Assembly: GCA_030268105.1 (NCBI GenBank) | Contig: BSDZ01000003.1 | Location: 744,001 to 808,000 of the forward strand | Length of the DNA: 64,000 bases | Reading direction: 5' to 3' | Source of the DNA: Volvox africanus | Lineage: Eukaryota > Chlorophyta > Chlorophyceae > Chlamydomonadales > Volvocaceae | In this document: one piece after another, positions 8,491 through 20,974 of the stretch | Layout of the letters: each line of letters opens with the position of its first letter | Numbering within the stretch: the stretch's first letter is position 1 | The notes under the pieces: generated by a model | The model's input: only the letters and a program-made list of their open reading frames with translations | Databases searched by the model: none | Told to the model about the DNA's origin: nothing | Made by a program: the position numbers and the translations under genes

Positions 8491-11405
8491 CCAGGCAGGC
8501 CTGGGTGCATTGCAAATATAAACAGGTTTGGGCTGGCCAAGAGTCGCTGGTTAGATTCCCGCTGGCTGATGATCAGGGCAGGTTGTTGAGAGTGCGCAAT
8601 GCACATATACCAATGAATGATGCAATAAGGGCCAGGCAGGCCTGGGCGCATTGCAAATTTCATTAGGTTTTGGGCTGGCTGAGAGTCCCTGGTTAGTTTC
8701 CCACTGGCTGATGATCAGGGCAGGTTGTTGAGAGTGAGCCATGCACATATAAGAATAAATGATGCGATAAGGGCCAGGCAGGCCTGGGTGCATTGCAAAT
8801 ATTAACAGGTTTGGGCTGGCCGAGAGTCGCTGTTTAGATTCCCTCTGGCAGGTTGTTGAGACTGCACAATGCATATACACCAATTTATGATGCAATAAGG
8901 GCCAGGCAGGCCTGGGCGCATTGCAAATATTAAGAGGCTTAACAGGTTTGGGCTGGCCGAGAGTCGCTGGTTAGATTCCCGCTGGATGATGATGAGGGCA
9001 GGTTGTTGAGGGTGAGTAATGCACATATAAGAATAAATAAGGCAATAAGACCCAGGCAGGCCTGGGCGCATTGCAAATATAAACAGGTTTGGGCTGGCCA
9101 AGAGTCGCTGGTTAGATTCCTGCTGGCTGATGATCAGGGCAGGTTGTTGAGAGTGCGCAATGCACATATACCAATGAATGATGCAATAAGGGCCAGGCAG
9201 GCCTGGGCGCATTGCAAAGATTAAAAGGTTTTGGGCTGGCTGAGAGTCCCTGGTTAGTTTCCCACTGGCTGATGATCAGGGCAGGTTGTTGAGAGTGAGC
9301 CATGCACATATAAGAATAAATGATGCGATAAGGGCCAGGCAGGCCTGGGTGCATTGCAAATATTAACAGGTTTGGGCTGGCCGAGAGTCGCTGTTTAGAT
9401 TCCCTCTGGCAGGTTGTTGAGACTGCGCAATGCACATATTTCAATGAATGATGCAATAAGGGACAGGCAGGCCCGGGCGCATTGCAAAGATTAACAGGTT
9501 TTGGGTTGGCAGAGAGTCGCCGGTTAGATTCCCGCTGGCTGATGATCAGGGCAGGTTGTTGAGAGTGAGCCATGCACATATACCAATGAATGATGCAATA
9601 AGGGCCAGGCAGGCCTGGGCGCATTGCAAATATAAACAGGTTTGGGCTAGCCGAGAGTTTCTGGTTAGATTCCCTCTGGCAGGTTGTTGAGACTGCGCAA
9701 TGCACATATATCAATGAATGATGCAATAAGGGCCAGGCAGGCCTGGGCGCATTGCAAATATTAACAGGTTTTGGGTTGGCAGAGAGTCGCTGGTTAGATT
9801 CCCGCTGGATGATGATCAGGGCAGGTTGTTAAGAGTGCGCAATTATGATGATGATGATGATGATGATGATCAGGGCATGTTGTTGAGAGTTAGCCATGCA
9901 CATATACCATTTAATGATGCAATAAGGGCCAGGCAGACCTGGGCGCATTGCAAATTTTAACAGGTTTGGGCTAGGTGAGCGTCGCCAATTAGATTTCGGC
10001 TGGCAGGTTCTTGAGAATGCGCAATTCACATATACCAATTAATGATGCAATTAGGGGCAGGCAGGCCTAGGCGCATTGCAAATTTTAACAGGTTTGGGCT
10101 AGGCGAGGGTCGCCGGTTAGATTTCGGCTGGCAGGTTGTTGAGAATGCGGAATTCACATATACCAATGAATGATGCAATAAGGGCCAGGCATGGCTGGGC
10201 GCATTGCAAATATAAACAAGTTTGGGCTGGCCGAGAGTCGACAGTTAGATTCCCTCTGGCAGGTTGTTGAGACTGCGCAATGCACATATTTCAATGAATG
10301 ATACAATAAGGGCCAGGCAGGCCTGGGCGCATTGCAAATTTCATTAGGTTTTGGGCTGGCCTAAAGGTGCCGGTTAGATTCCCGCTGGCTGATGATCAGG
10401 GCAGGTTGTTGAGAGCGCGCAATGCACATATAGCAATGAATGATGCAATAAGGTCCAGGAAGGCCTGGTCACATTGCAAATATAAACAGGTTTGGGCTTG
10501 CCGAGAGTCGCCGGTTAGATTCCCGCTGGCTGATGATCAGGGCAGGTTGTTGAGAGTGAGCCATGCACATATACCAATGAATGATGCAATAAGGGCCAGG
10601 CATGGCTGGGCGCATTGCAAATATAAACAAGTTTGGGCTGGCTGAGAGTCGCTGGTTAGATTCCCTCTGGCAGGTTGTTGAGACTGCGCAATGCACATAT
10701 ATCAATGAATGATGCAATAAGGGCCAGGCAGGCCTGGGCGCATTGCAAATTTCATTGAGATTTGGGCTGGCCTAGAGGTGCCGGTTAGATTCCCGCTGGC
10801 TGATGATCAGGGCAGGTTGTTGAGAGTGCGCAATGCACATATACCAATGAATGATGCAATAAGGGCCAGGCAGGCCTGGGTGCATTTCAAATATTAACAG
10901 GTTTTGGGTTGGCAGAGAGTCGCCGGTTAGATTCCCGCTGGCTGATGATCAGGGCAGGTTGTTGAGAGTGAGCCATGCACATATACCAATGAATGATGCA
11001 ATAAGGGCCAGGCATGGCTGGGCGCATTGCAAATATAAACAAGTTTGGGCTGGCCGAGAGTCGCCGGTTAGATTCCCTCTGGCAGGTTGTTGAGACTGCG
11101 CAATGCACATATACCAATTAATGATGCAATAAGGGCCAGGCAGGCCTGAAAGCATTGCAAATTTCAAGAGGTTTTAGGCTGGCCGAGAGTGGCTGGTTAG
11201 ATTCCCGCTAGCTAATGATCAGGGAAGGTTGTTGAGATTGCGCAATCCACATATAACAATGAATAATGCAATAATGGCCAGGCAGGCCTGGGTGCATTGC
11301 AAAGATTAACAGGTTTTGGGCGGCCGAGCGTCACCGGTTAGATTCCCTCTGGCAGGTTGTTGAGACTGCGCAATGCACATATACCAATTTACGATGCAAT
11401 AAGGT
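8491..11405 (+). repeat. 2,915-bp tandem duplication, copy 2
   Basis: Second copy, joined in register to the first. At the junction (about 8477-8505) a monomer starts as the ACCAATTTACGATG type and ends as the GGGTGCATTGCAAATATAAAC type, placing the crossover inside the conserved core. Confidence 0.9.
9846..9869 (+). repeat. (TGA)8 microsatellite
   Basis: Copy 2,915 bp after the tract at 6931, inside the 2,915-bp tandem duplication. It has eight triplets. Confidence 0.95.
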
Positions 11406-13430
11406 CCAGGCAGGCCTGGGCGCATTGCAAATTTCAATAGGGTTTGGGCTGCCCGAGAGTCGCTGGTTAGATTCCCGCTAGCTGATGATTAGGGCAGGTT
11501 GTTGAGAGTGCGCAATGCACATATAAGAATAAATTTTGGAAGAAGGGCCAGGCAGGCCTGAAAGCATTGCAAATATTAACAGGTTTGGGCTGGCCGAGAG
11601 ACGCCGGTTTGATTCCCTCTGGCAGGTTGTTGAGACTGCGCAATGCACATAAACCAATGAATGATGCAATAAGGGCCAGGCAGGCATGGGCGCATTGCAA
11701 AAAATCACAGGTTTTGGGCTGGCCGAGAGTCGCTGGTTAGTTTCCCACTGGCTGATGATCAGGGCAGTTTGTTGAGAGTGAGCCATGCACATATAAGAAT
11801 AAATGATGTGATAAGGGCCAGGCAGGCCTGGGTGCATTGCAAATATTAACAGGTTTGGGTTGGCCGAGAGTCGCTGGTTAGATTCCCGCTGGCAGGTTGT
11901 TGAGACTGCGCAATGCATATACACCAATTTATGATGCAATAAGGGCCAGGCAGGCCTGGGCGCATTGCAAATATTAAGAGGCTTAACAGGTTTGGGCTGG
12001 CCGAGAGTCGCTGGTTAGATTCCCGCTGGATGATGATGAGGGAAGGTTGTTGAGGGTGAGTCATGCACATATAAGAATAAATAATGCAATAAGGTCCAGG
12101 CAGGCCTGGGTGCATTGCAAATATAAACAGGTTTGGGCTGGCCAAGAGTCGCTGGTTAGATTCCCGCTGGCTGATGATCAGGGCAGGTTGTTGAGAGTGC
12201 GCAATGCACATATACCAATGAATGATGCAATAAGGGCCAGGCAGGCCTGGGCGCATTGCAAATTTCATTAGGTTTTGGGCTGGCTGAGAGTCCCTGGTTA
12301 GTTTCCCACTGGCTGATGATCAGGGCAGGTTGTTGAGAGTGAGCCATGCACATATAAGAATAAATGATGCGATAAGGGCCAGGCAGGCCTGGGTGCATTG
12401 CAAATATTAACAGGTTTGGGCTGGCCGAGAGTCGCTGTTTAGATTCCCTCTGGCAGGTTGTTGAGACTGCACAATGCATATACACCAATTTATGATGCAA
12501 TAAGGGCCAGGCAGGCCTGGGCGCATTGCAAATATTAAGAGGCTTAACAGGTTTGGGCTGGCCGAGAGTCGCTGGTTAGATTCCCGCTGGATGATGATGA
12601 GGGCAGGTTGTTGAGGGTGAGTAATGCACATATAAGAATAAATAAGGCAATAAGACCCAGGCAGGCCTGGGCGCATTGCAAATATAAACAGGTTTGGGCT
12701 GGCCAAGAGTCGCTGGTTAGATTCCTGCTGGCTGATGATCAGGGCAGGTTGTTGAGAGTGCGCAATGCACATATACCAATGAATGATGCAATAAGGGCCA
12801 GGCAGGCCTGGGCGCATTGCAAAGATTAACAGGTTTTGGGCTGGCTGAGAGTCCCTGGTTAGTTTCCCACTGGCTGATGATCAGGGCAGGTTGTTGAGAG
12901 TGAGCCATGCACATATAAGAATAAATGATGCGATAAGGGCCAGGCAGGCCTGGGTGCATTGCAAATATTAACAGGTTTGGGCTGGCCGAGAGTCGCTGTT
13001 TAGATTCCCTCTGGCAGGTTGTTGAGACTGCGCAATGCACATATTTCAATGAATGATGCAATAAGGGACAGGCAGGCCCGGGCGCATTGCAAAGATTAAC
13101 AGGTTTTGGGTTGGCAGAGAGTCGCCGGTTAATTTCCCGCTGGCTGATGATCAGGGCAGGTTGTTGAGAGTGAGCCATGCACATATACCAATGAATGATG
13201 CAATAAGGGCCAGGCAGGCCTGGGCGCATTGCAAATATAAACAGGTTTGGGCTAGCCGAGAGTTTCTGGTTAGATTCCCTCTGGCAGGTTGTTGAGACTG
13301 CGCAATGCACATATATCAATGAATGATGCAATAAGGGCCAGGCAGGCCTGGGCGCATTGCAAATTTCATTGAGATTTGGGCTGGCGTAGAGATGCCGGTT
13401 AGATTCCCGCTGGCTGATGATCAGGGCAGG
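11406..13430 (+). repeat. Mosaic block resembling 4.9-6.3 kb and 8.5-9.7 kb
   Basis: 11407-12830 matches 4887-6310 (offset 6,520). About 12096-13355 also matches 8491-9750 (offset 3,605). A GGTTAATTTCCC variant of the GGTTAGATTCCC motif appears near 13128 and becomes common further right. Confidence 0.8.
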
Positions 13431-14824
13431 TTGTTGAGGGTGAGTCATGCACATATAAGAATAAATAATGCAATAAGGTCCAGGCAGGCCTGGGTGCATT
13501 GCAAATATAAACAGGTTTGGGCTGGCCAAGAGTCGCTGGTTAGATTCCCGCTGGCTGATGATCAGGGCAGGTTGTTGAGAGTGCGCAATGCACATATACC
13601 AATGAATGATGCAATAAGGGCCAGGCAGGCCTGGGCGCATTGCAAATTTCATTAGGTTTTGGGCTGGCTGAGAGTCCCTGGTTAGTTTCCCACTGGCTGA
13701 TGATCAGGGCAGGTTGTTGAGACTGAGCCATGCACATATAAGAATAAATGATGCGATAAGGGCCAGGCAGGCCTGGGTGCATTGCAAATATTAACAGGTT
13801 TAGGCTGGCCGAGAGTCGCTGTTTAGATTCCCTCTGGCAGGTTTTTGAGACTGCACAATGCATATACACCAATTTATGATGCAATAAGGGCCAGGCAGGC
13901 CTGGGCGCATTGCAAATATAAAGAGGCTTAACAGGTTTGGGCTGGCCGAGAGTCGCTGGTTAGATTCCCGCTGGATGATGATGAGGGCAGGTTGTTGAGG
14001 GTGAGTAATGCACATATAAGAATAAATAAGGCAATAAGACCCAGGCAGGCCTGGGCGCATTGCAAATATAAACAGGTTTGGGCTGGCCAAGAGTCGCTGG
14101 TTAGATTCCTGCTATCTGATGATCAGGGCAGGTTGTTGAGAGTGCGCAATGCACATATACCAATGAATGATGCAATAAGGGCAAGGCAGGCCTGGGCGCA
14201 TTGCAAAGATTAACAGGTTTTGGGCCGGCTGAGAGTCCCTGGTTAGTTTCCCACTGGCTGATGATCAGGGCAGTTTGTTGAGAGTGAGCCATGCACATAT
14301 AAGAATAAATGATGCGATAAGGGCCAGGCAGGCCTGGGTGCATTGCAAATATTAACAGGTTTTGGCTGGCCGAGAGTCGCTGTTTAGATTCCCTCTGGCA
14401 GGTTGTTGAGACTGCGCAATGCACGTATATCAATGAATGATGCAATAAGGGCCAGGCAGGCCTGGGCGCATTGCAAATTTCATTGAGATTTGGGCTGGCG
14501 TAGAGGTGCCGGTTAGATTCCCGCTGGCTGATGATCAGGGCAGGTTGTTGAGAGAGCGCAATGCACATATACCAATGAATGATGCAATAAGGGCCAGGCA
14601 GGCCTGGGCGCATTGCAAAGATTAACAGGTTTTGGGTTGGCAGAGAGTCGCCGGTTAGATTCCCGCTGGCTGATGATCAGGGCAGGTTGTTGAGAGTGAG
14701 CCATGCACATATACCAATGAATGATGCAATAAGGGCCAGGCATGGCTGGGCGCATTGCAAATATAAACAACTTTGGGCTGGCCGAGAGTTGCCAGTTAGA
14801 TTCCCTCTGGCAGGTTGTTGAGAC
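13431..14824 (+). repeat. 1,384-bp-offset copy of 12.0-13.0 kb, then related monomers
   Basis: 13431-14420 repeats 12047-13036. Scattered substitutions (CTATCTGATG near 14113, GGGCAAGGC near 14180, CACGTATATC near 14423) show more divergence than the younger duplications. Confidence 0.78.
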
Positions 14825-15701
14825 TGCGCAATGCACATTTACCAATTAATGATGCAATAAGGGCCAGGCATGGCTGGGCGCATTGCAAATATAAACAAGT
14901 TTGGGCTGGTCGAGAGTCGCCGGTTAGATTCCCTCTGGCAGGTTGTTGAGACTGCGCAATGCACATATACCAATTAATGATGCAATAAGGGCCAGGCAGG
15001 CCTGAAAGCATTGCAAATTTCAATAGGTTTTAGGCTGGCCAAGAGTGGCTGGTTAGATTCCCGCTAGCTAATGATCAGGGAAGGTTGTTGAGATTGCGCA
15101 ATCCACATATAACAATGAATAATGCAATAATGGCCAGGCAGGCCTGGGTGCATTGCAAAGATTAACAGGTTTTGGGCGGCCGAGCGTCACCGGTTAGATT
15201 CCCTCTGGCAGGTTGTTGAGACTGCGCAATGCACATATACCAATTTACGATGCAATAAGGTCCAGGCAGGCCTGGGCGCATTGCAAATTTCAATAGGGTT
15301 TGGGCTGCCCGAGAGTCGCTGGTTATATTCCCGCTAGCTGATGATTAGGGCAGGTTGTTGAGAGTGCGCAATGCACATATAAGAATAAATTTTGGAAGAA
15401 GGGCCAGGCAGGCCTGAAAGCATTGCAAATATTAACAGGTTTGGGCTGGCCGAGAGACGCCGGTTTGATTCCCTCTGGCAGGTTGTTGAGACTGCGCAAT
15501 GCACATAAACCAATGAATGATGCAATAAGGGCCAGGCAGGCATGGGCGCATTGCAAAAAATCACAGGTTTTGGGCTGGCCGAGAGTCGCTGGTTAGTTTC
15601 CCACTGGCTGATGATCAGGGCAGTTTGTTGAGAGTGAGCCATGCACATATAAGAATAAATGATGTGATAAGGTCCAGGCAGGCCTGGGTGCATTGCAAAT
15701 A
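14825..15701 (+). repeat. Doubled CATGGCTGGG monomer plus copy of 11.1-11.9 kb
   Basis: A short monomer with the GGCATGGCTGGG core occurs twice in close succession (near 14740 and 14870). Then 14930-15701 follows 11074-11845 at offset 3,856, including GATTGCGCAATC at 15092 and the AAATTTTGGAAGAAG variant near 15385. The same doubling recurs near 38.95, 41.4 and 50.5 kb. Confidence 0.78.
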
Positions 15702-16847
15702 TTAACAGGTTTGGGTTGGCCGAGAGTCGCTGTTTAGATTCCCTCTGGCAGGTTGTTGAGACTGCGCAATGCATATACACCAATTTATGATGCAATAAGG
15801 GCCAGGCAGGCCTGGGCGCATTGCAAATATTAAGAGGCTTAACAGGTTTGGGCTGGCCGAGAGTCGCTGTTTAGATTCCCTCTGGCAGGTTGTTGAGACT
15901 GCGCAATGCATATACACCAATTTATGATGCAATAAGGGCCAGGCAGGCCTGGGTGCATTGCAAATATTAACAGGTTTGGGCTGGCCGAGAGTCGCTGTTT
16001 AGATTCCCTCTGGCAGGTTGTTGAGACTGCACAATGCATATACACCAATTTATGATGCAATAAGGGCCAGGCAGGCCTGGGCGCATTGCAAATATTAAGA
16101 GGCTTAACAGGTTTGGGCTGGCCGAGAGTCGCTGGTTAGATTCCCGCTGGATGATGATGAGGGCAGGTTGTTGAGGGTGAGTCATGCACATATAAGAATA
16201 AATAATGAAATAAGGTCCAGGCAGGCCTGGGTGCATTGCAAATATAAACAGGTTTGGGCTGGCCAAGAGTCGCTGGTTAGATTCCCGCTGGCTGATGATC
16301 AGGGCAGGTTGTTGAGAGTGCGCAATGCACATATACCAATGAATGATGCAATAAGGGCCAGGCAGGCCTGGGCGCATTGCAAATTTCAATAGGGTTTGGG
16401 CTGCCCGAGAGTCCCTGGTTAGTTTCCCACTGGCTGATGATCAGGGCAGGTTGTTGAGAGTGAGCCATGCACATATAAGAATAAATGATGCGATAAGGGC
16501 CAGGCAGGCCTGGGTGCATTGCAAATATTAACAGGTTTGGGCTGGCCGAGAGTCGCTGTTTAGATTCCCTCTGGCAGGTTGTTGAGACTGCACAATGCAT
16601 ATACACCAATTTATGATGCAATAAGGGCCAGGCAGGCCTGGGCGCATTGCAAATATTAAGAGGCTTAACAGGTTTGGGCTGGCCGAGAGTCGCTGGTTAG
16701 ATTCCCGCTGGATGATGATGAGGGCAGGTTGTTGAGATTGAGTCATGCACATATAAGAATAAATAATGCAATAAGGTCCAGGCAGGCCTGGGCACATTGC
16801 AAATATAAACAGGTTTGGGCTTGCCGAGAGTCGCCGGTTAGATTCCT
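15702..16847 (+). repeat. 561-bp tetramer region with extra units
   Basis: The tetramer 150+141+142+128 bp appears here at about 15967 and 16528 (offset 561). It is preceded by two abbreviated copies of the ATGCATATAC monomer context at 15702 and 15839. The same 561-bp spacing is seen at 2441/3002, 5326/5887, 20556/21117, 39719/40280, 42285/42846 and 59884/60445. Confidence 0.82.
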
Positions 16848-16885
16848 GCTGGCTGATGATCAGGGCAGGTTGTTGAGAGTGCGCA

Positions 16886-17061
16886 ATGCACATATACCAA
16901 TGAATGATGCAATAAGGGCCAGGCAGGCCTGGGCGCATTGCAAATTTCATTAGGTTTTGGGCTGGCTGAGAGTCCCTGGTTAGTTTCCCACTGGGCTGGC
17001 CTAGAGGTGCCGGTTAGATTCCCGCTGGCTGATGATCAGGGCAGGTTGTTGAGAGTGCGCA
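16886..17061 (+). repeat. 176-bp monomer with 34-bp internal duplication
   Basis: The linker and GGTTAG module is present twice. GGGCTGGCTGAGAGTCCC...TTTCCCACT is followed directly by GGGCTGGCCTAGAGGTGCC...TTCCCGCT, with the junction ACTGGGCTGG at 16990. Length is 142 + 34 = 176. The two halves resemble different monomer variants, so the unit looks like an out-of-register fusion rather than a simple slip. Confidence 0.93.
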
Positions 17062-17203
17062 ATGCACATATACCAATGAATGATGCAATAAGGGCCAGGC
17101 AGGCCTGGGCGCATTGCAAATTTCATTAGGTTTTGGGCTGGCTGAGAGTCCCTGGTTAGTTTCCCACTGGCTGATGATCAGGGCAGGTTGTTGAGAGTGA
17201 GCC

Positions 17204-17379
17204 ATGCACATATAAGAATAAATGATGCGATAAGGGCCAGGCAGGCCTGGGTGCATTGCAAATTTCATTAGGTTTTGGGCTGGCTGAGAGTCCCTGGTTA
17301 GTTTCCCACTGGGCTGGCCTAGAGGTGCCGGCTAGATTCCCGCTGGCTGATGATCAGGGCAGGTTGTTGAGAGTGCGCA
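17204..17379 (+). repeat. 176-bp monomer
   Basis: Same fused linker (junction at 17308). This copy has GCCGGCTAGATT in place of GCCGGTTAGATT. Confidence 0.92.
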
Positions 17380-17555
17380 ATGCACATATACCAATGAATG
17401 ATGCAATAAGGGCCAGGCAGGCCTGGGCGCATTGCAAATTTCATTAGGTTTTGGGCTGGCTGAGAGTCCCTGGTTAGTTTCCCACTGGGCTGGCCTAGAG
17501 GTGCCGGTTAGATTCCCGCTGGCTGATGATCAGGGCAGGTTGTTGAGAGTGCGCA
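17380..17555 (+). repeat. 176-bp monomer
   Basis: Directly adjacent to the preceding 176-bp unit (junction at 17484), giving a short 176-bp tandem. Confidence 0.92.
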
Positions 17556-17697
17556 ATGCACATATACCAATGAATGATGCAATAAGGGCCAGGCAGGCCT
17601 GGGCGCATTGCAAATTTCATTAGGTTTTGGGCTGGCTGAGAGTCCCTGGTTAGTTTCCCACTGGCTGATGATCAGGGCAGGTTGTTGAGAGTGAGCC

Positions 17698-17873
17698 ATG
17701 CACATATAAGAATAAATGATGCGATAAGGGCCAGGCAGGCCTGGGTGCATTGCAAATTTCATTAGGTTTTGGGCTGGCTGAGAGTCCCTGGTTAGTTTCC
17801 CACTGGGCTGGCCTAGAGGTGCCGGCTAGATTCCCGCTGGCTGATGATCAGGGCAGGTTGTTGAGAGTGCGCA
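17698..17873 (+). repeat. 176-bp monomer
   Basis: Exact 494-bp-offset copy of the unit at 17204, including its GCCGGCTAGATT variant (junction at 17802). Confidence 0.92.
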
Positions 17874-17930
17874 ATGCACATATACCAATGAATGATGCAA
17901 TAAGGGCCAGGCAGGCCTGGGCGCATTGCA

Positions 17931-18488
17931 AAGATTAACAGGTTTTGGGTTGGCAGAGAGTCGCTGGTTAGATTCCCGCTAGCTGATGATCAGGGCAGGT
18001 TGTTGAGAGTTCGCAATGCACATATACCAATGAATGATGCAATAAGGGCCAGGCAGGCCTGGGCGCATTGCAAATTTCATTGAGATTTAGGCTGGCCTAG
18101 AGGTGCCGGTTAGATTCCCGCTGGCTGATGATCAGGGCAGGTTGTTGAGAGTGCGCAATGCACATATACCAATGAATGATGCAATAAGGGCCAGGCAGGC
18201 CTGGGCGCATTGCAAAGATTAACAGGTTTTGGGTTGGCAGAGAGTCGCCGGTTAATTTCCCGCTGGCTGATGATCAGGGCAGGTTGTTGAGAGTGAGCCA
18301 TGCACATATACCAATGAATGATGCAATAAGGGCCAGGCAGGCCTGGGCGCATTGCAAATATAAACAGGTTTGGGCTAGCCGAGAGTCGCTGGTTAGATTC
18401 CCTCTGGCAGGTTGTTGAGACTGCGCAATGCACATATATCAATGAATGATGCAATAAGGGCCAGGCAGGCCTGGGCGCATTGCAAATT
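17931..18488 (+). repeat. 412-bp trimer region
   Basis: The trimer 142+142+128 bp is seen by the 412-bp spacing of CTAGAGGTGCCGG linkers near 18097 and 18509. The same 412-bp unit recurs near 25.7-27.4, 28.1, 30.1 and 62.3 kb. Confidence 0.8.
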
Positions 18489-19731
18489 TCATTGAGATTT
18501 GGGCTGGCCTAGAGGTGCCGGTTAGATTCCCGCTGGCTGATGATCAGGGCAGGTTGTTGAGAGTGCGCAATGCACATATACCAATGAATGATGCAATAAG
18601 GGCCAGGCAGGCCTGGGCGCATTGCAAAGATTAACAGGTTTTGGGTTGGCAGAGAGTCGCCGGTTAGATTCCCGCTGGCTGATGATCAGGGCAGGTTGTT
18701 GAGAGTGAGCCATGCACATATACCAATGAATGATGCAATAAGGGCCAGGCATGGCTGGGCGCATTGCAAATATAAACAAGTTTGGGCTGGCCGAGAGTCG
18801 CCGGTTAGATTCCCTCTGGCAGGTTGTTGAGACTGCGCAATGCACATATACCAATTAATGATGCAATAAGGGCCAGGCAGGCCTGAAAGCATTGCAAATT
18901 TCAAGAGGTTTTAGGCTGGCCGAGAGTGGCTGGTTAGATTCCCGCTAGCTGATGATTAGGGCAGGTTGTTGAGAGTGCGCAATGCACATATAAGAATAAA
19001 TTTTGGAAGAAGGGCCAGGCAGGCCTGAAAGCATTTCAAATATTAACAGGTTTGGGCTGGCCGAGAGACGCCGGTTTGATTCCCTCTGGCAGGTTGTTGA
19101 GACTGCGCAATGCACATAAACCAATGAATGATGCAATAAGGGCCAGGCAGGCATGGGCGCATTGCAAAAATTCACAGGTTTTGGGCTGGCCGAGAGTCGC
19201 TGGTTAGTTTCCCACTGGCTGATGATCAGGGCAGTTTGTTGAGAGTGAGCCATGCACATATAAGAATAAATGATGTGATAAGGGCCAGGCAGGCCTGGGT
19301 GCATTTCAAATATTAACAGGTTTGGGCTGGCCGAGAGTCGCTGTTTAGATTCCCTCTGGCAGGTTGTTGAGACTGCACAATGCATATACACCAATTTATG
19401 ATGCAATAAGGGCCAGGCAGGCCTGGGCGCATTGCAAATATTAAGAGGCTTAACAGGTTTGGGCTGGCCGAGAGTCGCTGGTTAGATTCCCGCTGGATGA
19501 TGATGAGGGCAGGTTGTTGAGGGTGAGTAATGCACATATAAGAATAAATAATGCAATAAGGTCCAGGCAGGCCTGGGCGCATTGCAAATATAAACAGGTT
19601 TGGGCTGGCCAAGAGTCGCTGGTTAGATTCCCGCTGGCTGATGATCAGGGCAGGTTGTTGAGAGTGCGCAATGCACATATACCAATGAATGATGCAATAA
19701 GGGCCAGGCAGGCCTGGGCGCATTGCAAATT
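18489..19731 (+). repeat. 1,243-bp tandem duplication, copy 1
   Basis: Begins at TTTCATTGAGATTTGGG and repeats from 19732. It includes the AAATTTTGGAAGAAG variant and one tetramer. Confidence 0.9.
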
Positions 19732-20974
19732 TCATTGAGATTTGGGCTGGCCTAGAGGTGCCGGTTAGATTCCCGCTGGCTGATGATCAGGGCAGGTTGT
19801 TGAGAGTGCGCAATGCACATATACCAATGAATGATGCAATAAGGGCCAGGCAGGCCTGGGCGCATTGCAAAGATTAACAGGTTTTGGGTTGGCAGAGAGT
19901 CGCCGGTTAGATTCCCGCTGGCTGATGATCAGGGCAGGTTGTTGAGAGTGAGCCATGCACATATACCAATGAATGATGCAATAAGGGCCAGGCATGGCTG
20001 GGCGCATTGCAAATATAAACAAGTTTGGGCTGGCCGAGAGTCGCCGGTTAGATTCCCTCTGGCAGGTTGTTGAGACTGCGCAATGCACATATACCAATTA
20101 ATGATGCAATAAGGGCCAGGCAGGCCTGAAAGCATTGCAAATTTCAAGAGGTTTTAGGCTGGCCGAGAGTGGCTGGTTAGATTCCCGCTAGCTGATGATT
20201 AGGGCAGGTTGTTGAGAGTGCGCAATGCACATATAAGAATAAATTTTGGAAGAAGGGCCAGGCAGGCCTGAAAGCATTTCAAATATTAACAGGTTTGGGC
20301 TGGCCGAGAGACGCCGGTTTGATTCCCTCTGGCAGGTTGTTGAGACTGCGCAATGCACATTAACCAATGAATGATGCAATAAGGGCCAGGCAGGCATGGG
20401 CGCATTGCAAAAATTCACAGGTTTTGGGCTGGCCGAGAGTCGCTGGTTAGTTTCCCACTGGCTGATGATCAGGGCAGTTTGTTGAGAGTGAGCCATGCAC
20501 ATATAAGAATAAATGATGTGATAAGGGCCAGGCAGGCCTGGGTGCATTTCAAATATTAACAGGTTTGGGCTGGCCGAGAGTCGCTGTTTAGATTCCCTCT
20601 GGCAGGTTGTTGAGACTGCACAATGCATATACACCAATTTATGATGCAATAAGGGCCAGGCAGGCCTGGGCGCATTGCAAATATTAAGAGGCTTAACAGG
20701 TTTGGGCTGGCCGAGAGTCGCTGGTTAGATTCCCGCTGGATGATGATGAGGGCAGGTTGTTGAGGGTGAGTAATGCACATATAAGAATAAATAATGCAAT
20801 AAGGTCCAGGCAGGCCTGGGCGCATTGCAAATATAAACAGGTTTGGGCTGGCCAAGAGTCGCTGGTTAGATTCCCGCTGGCTGATGATCAGGGCAGGTTG
20901 TTGAGAGTGCGCAATGCACATATACCAATGAATGATGCAATAAGGGCCAGGCAGGCCTGGGCGCATTGCAAATT
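19732..20974 (+). repeat. 1,243-bp tandem duplication, copy 2
   Basis: Near-identical to copy 1; one difference is CACATTAACC near 20357 against CACATAAACC. It ends where the sequence switches from TTTCATTGAG to TTTCATTAGG. Confidence 0.9.

Larger units (their letters stand above)
16848..17930 (+). repeat. 494-bp tandem repeat of 2.2 copies
   Basis: Copies at 16848-17341 and 17342-17835 with a partial third. The unit is 176+142+176 bp and holds the 176-bp monomers, spaced 318, 176 and 318 bp. Confidence 0.88.

Noticed and set aside
12717..13652. Open reading frames on both strands as protein-coding genes
   Set aside because: They overlap in several frames, recur with the satellite, begin at the same monomer ATG or CAT sites and encode only translated satellite. 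I saw no codon-like conservation or gene signals.
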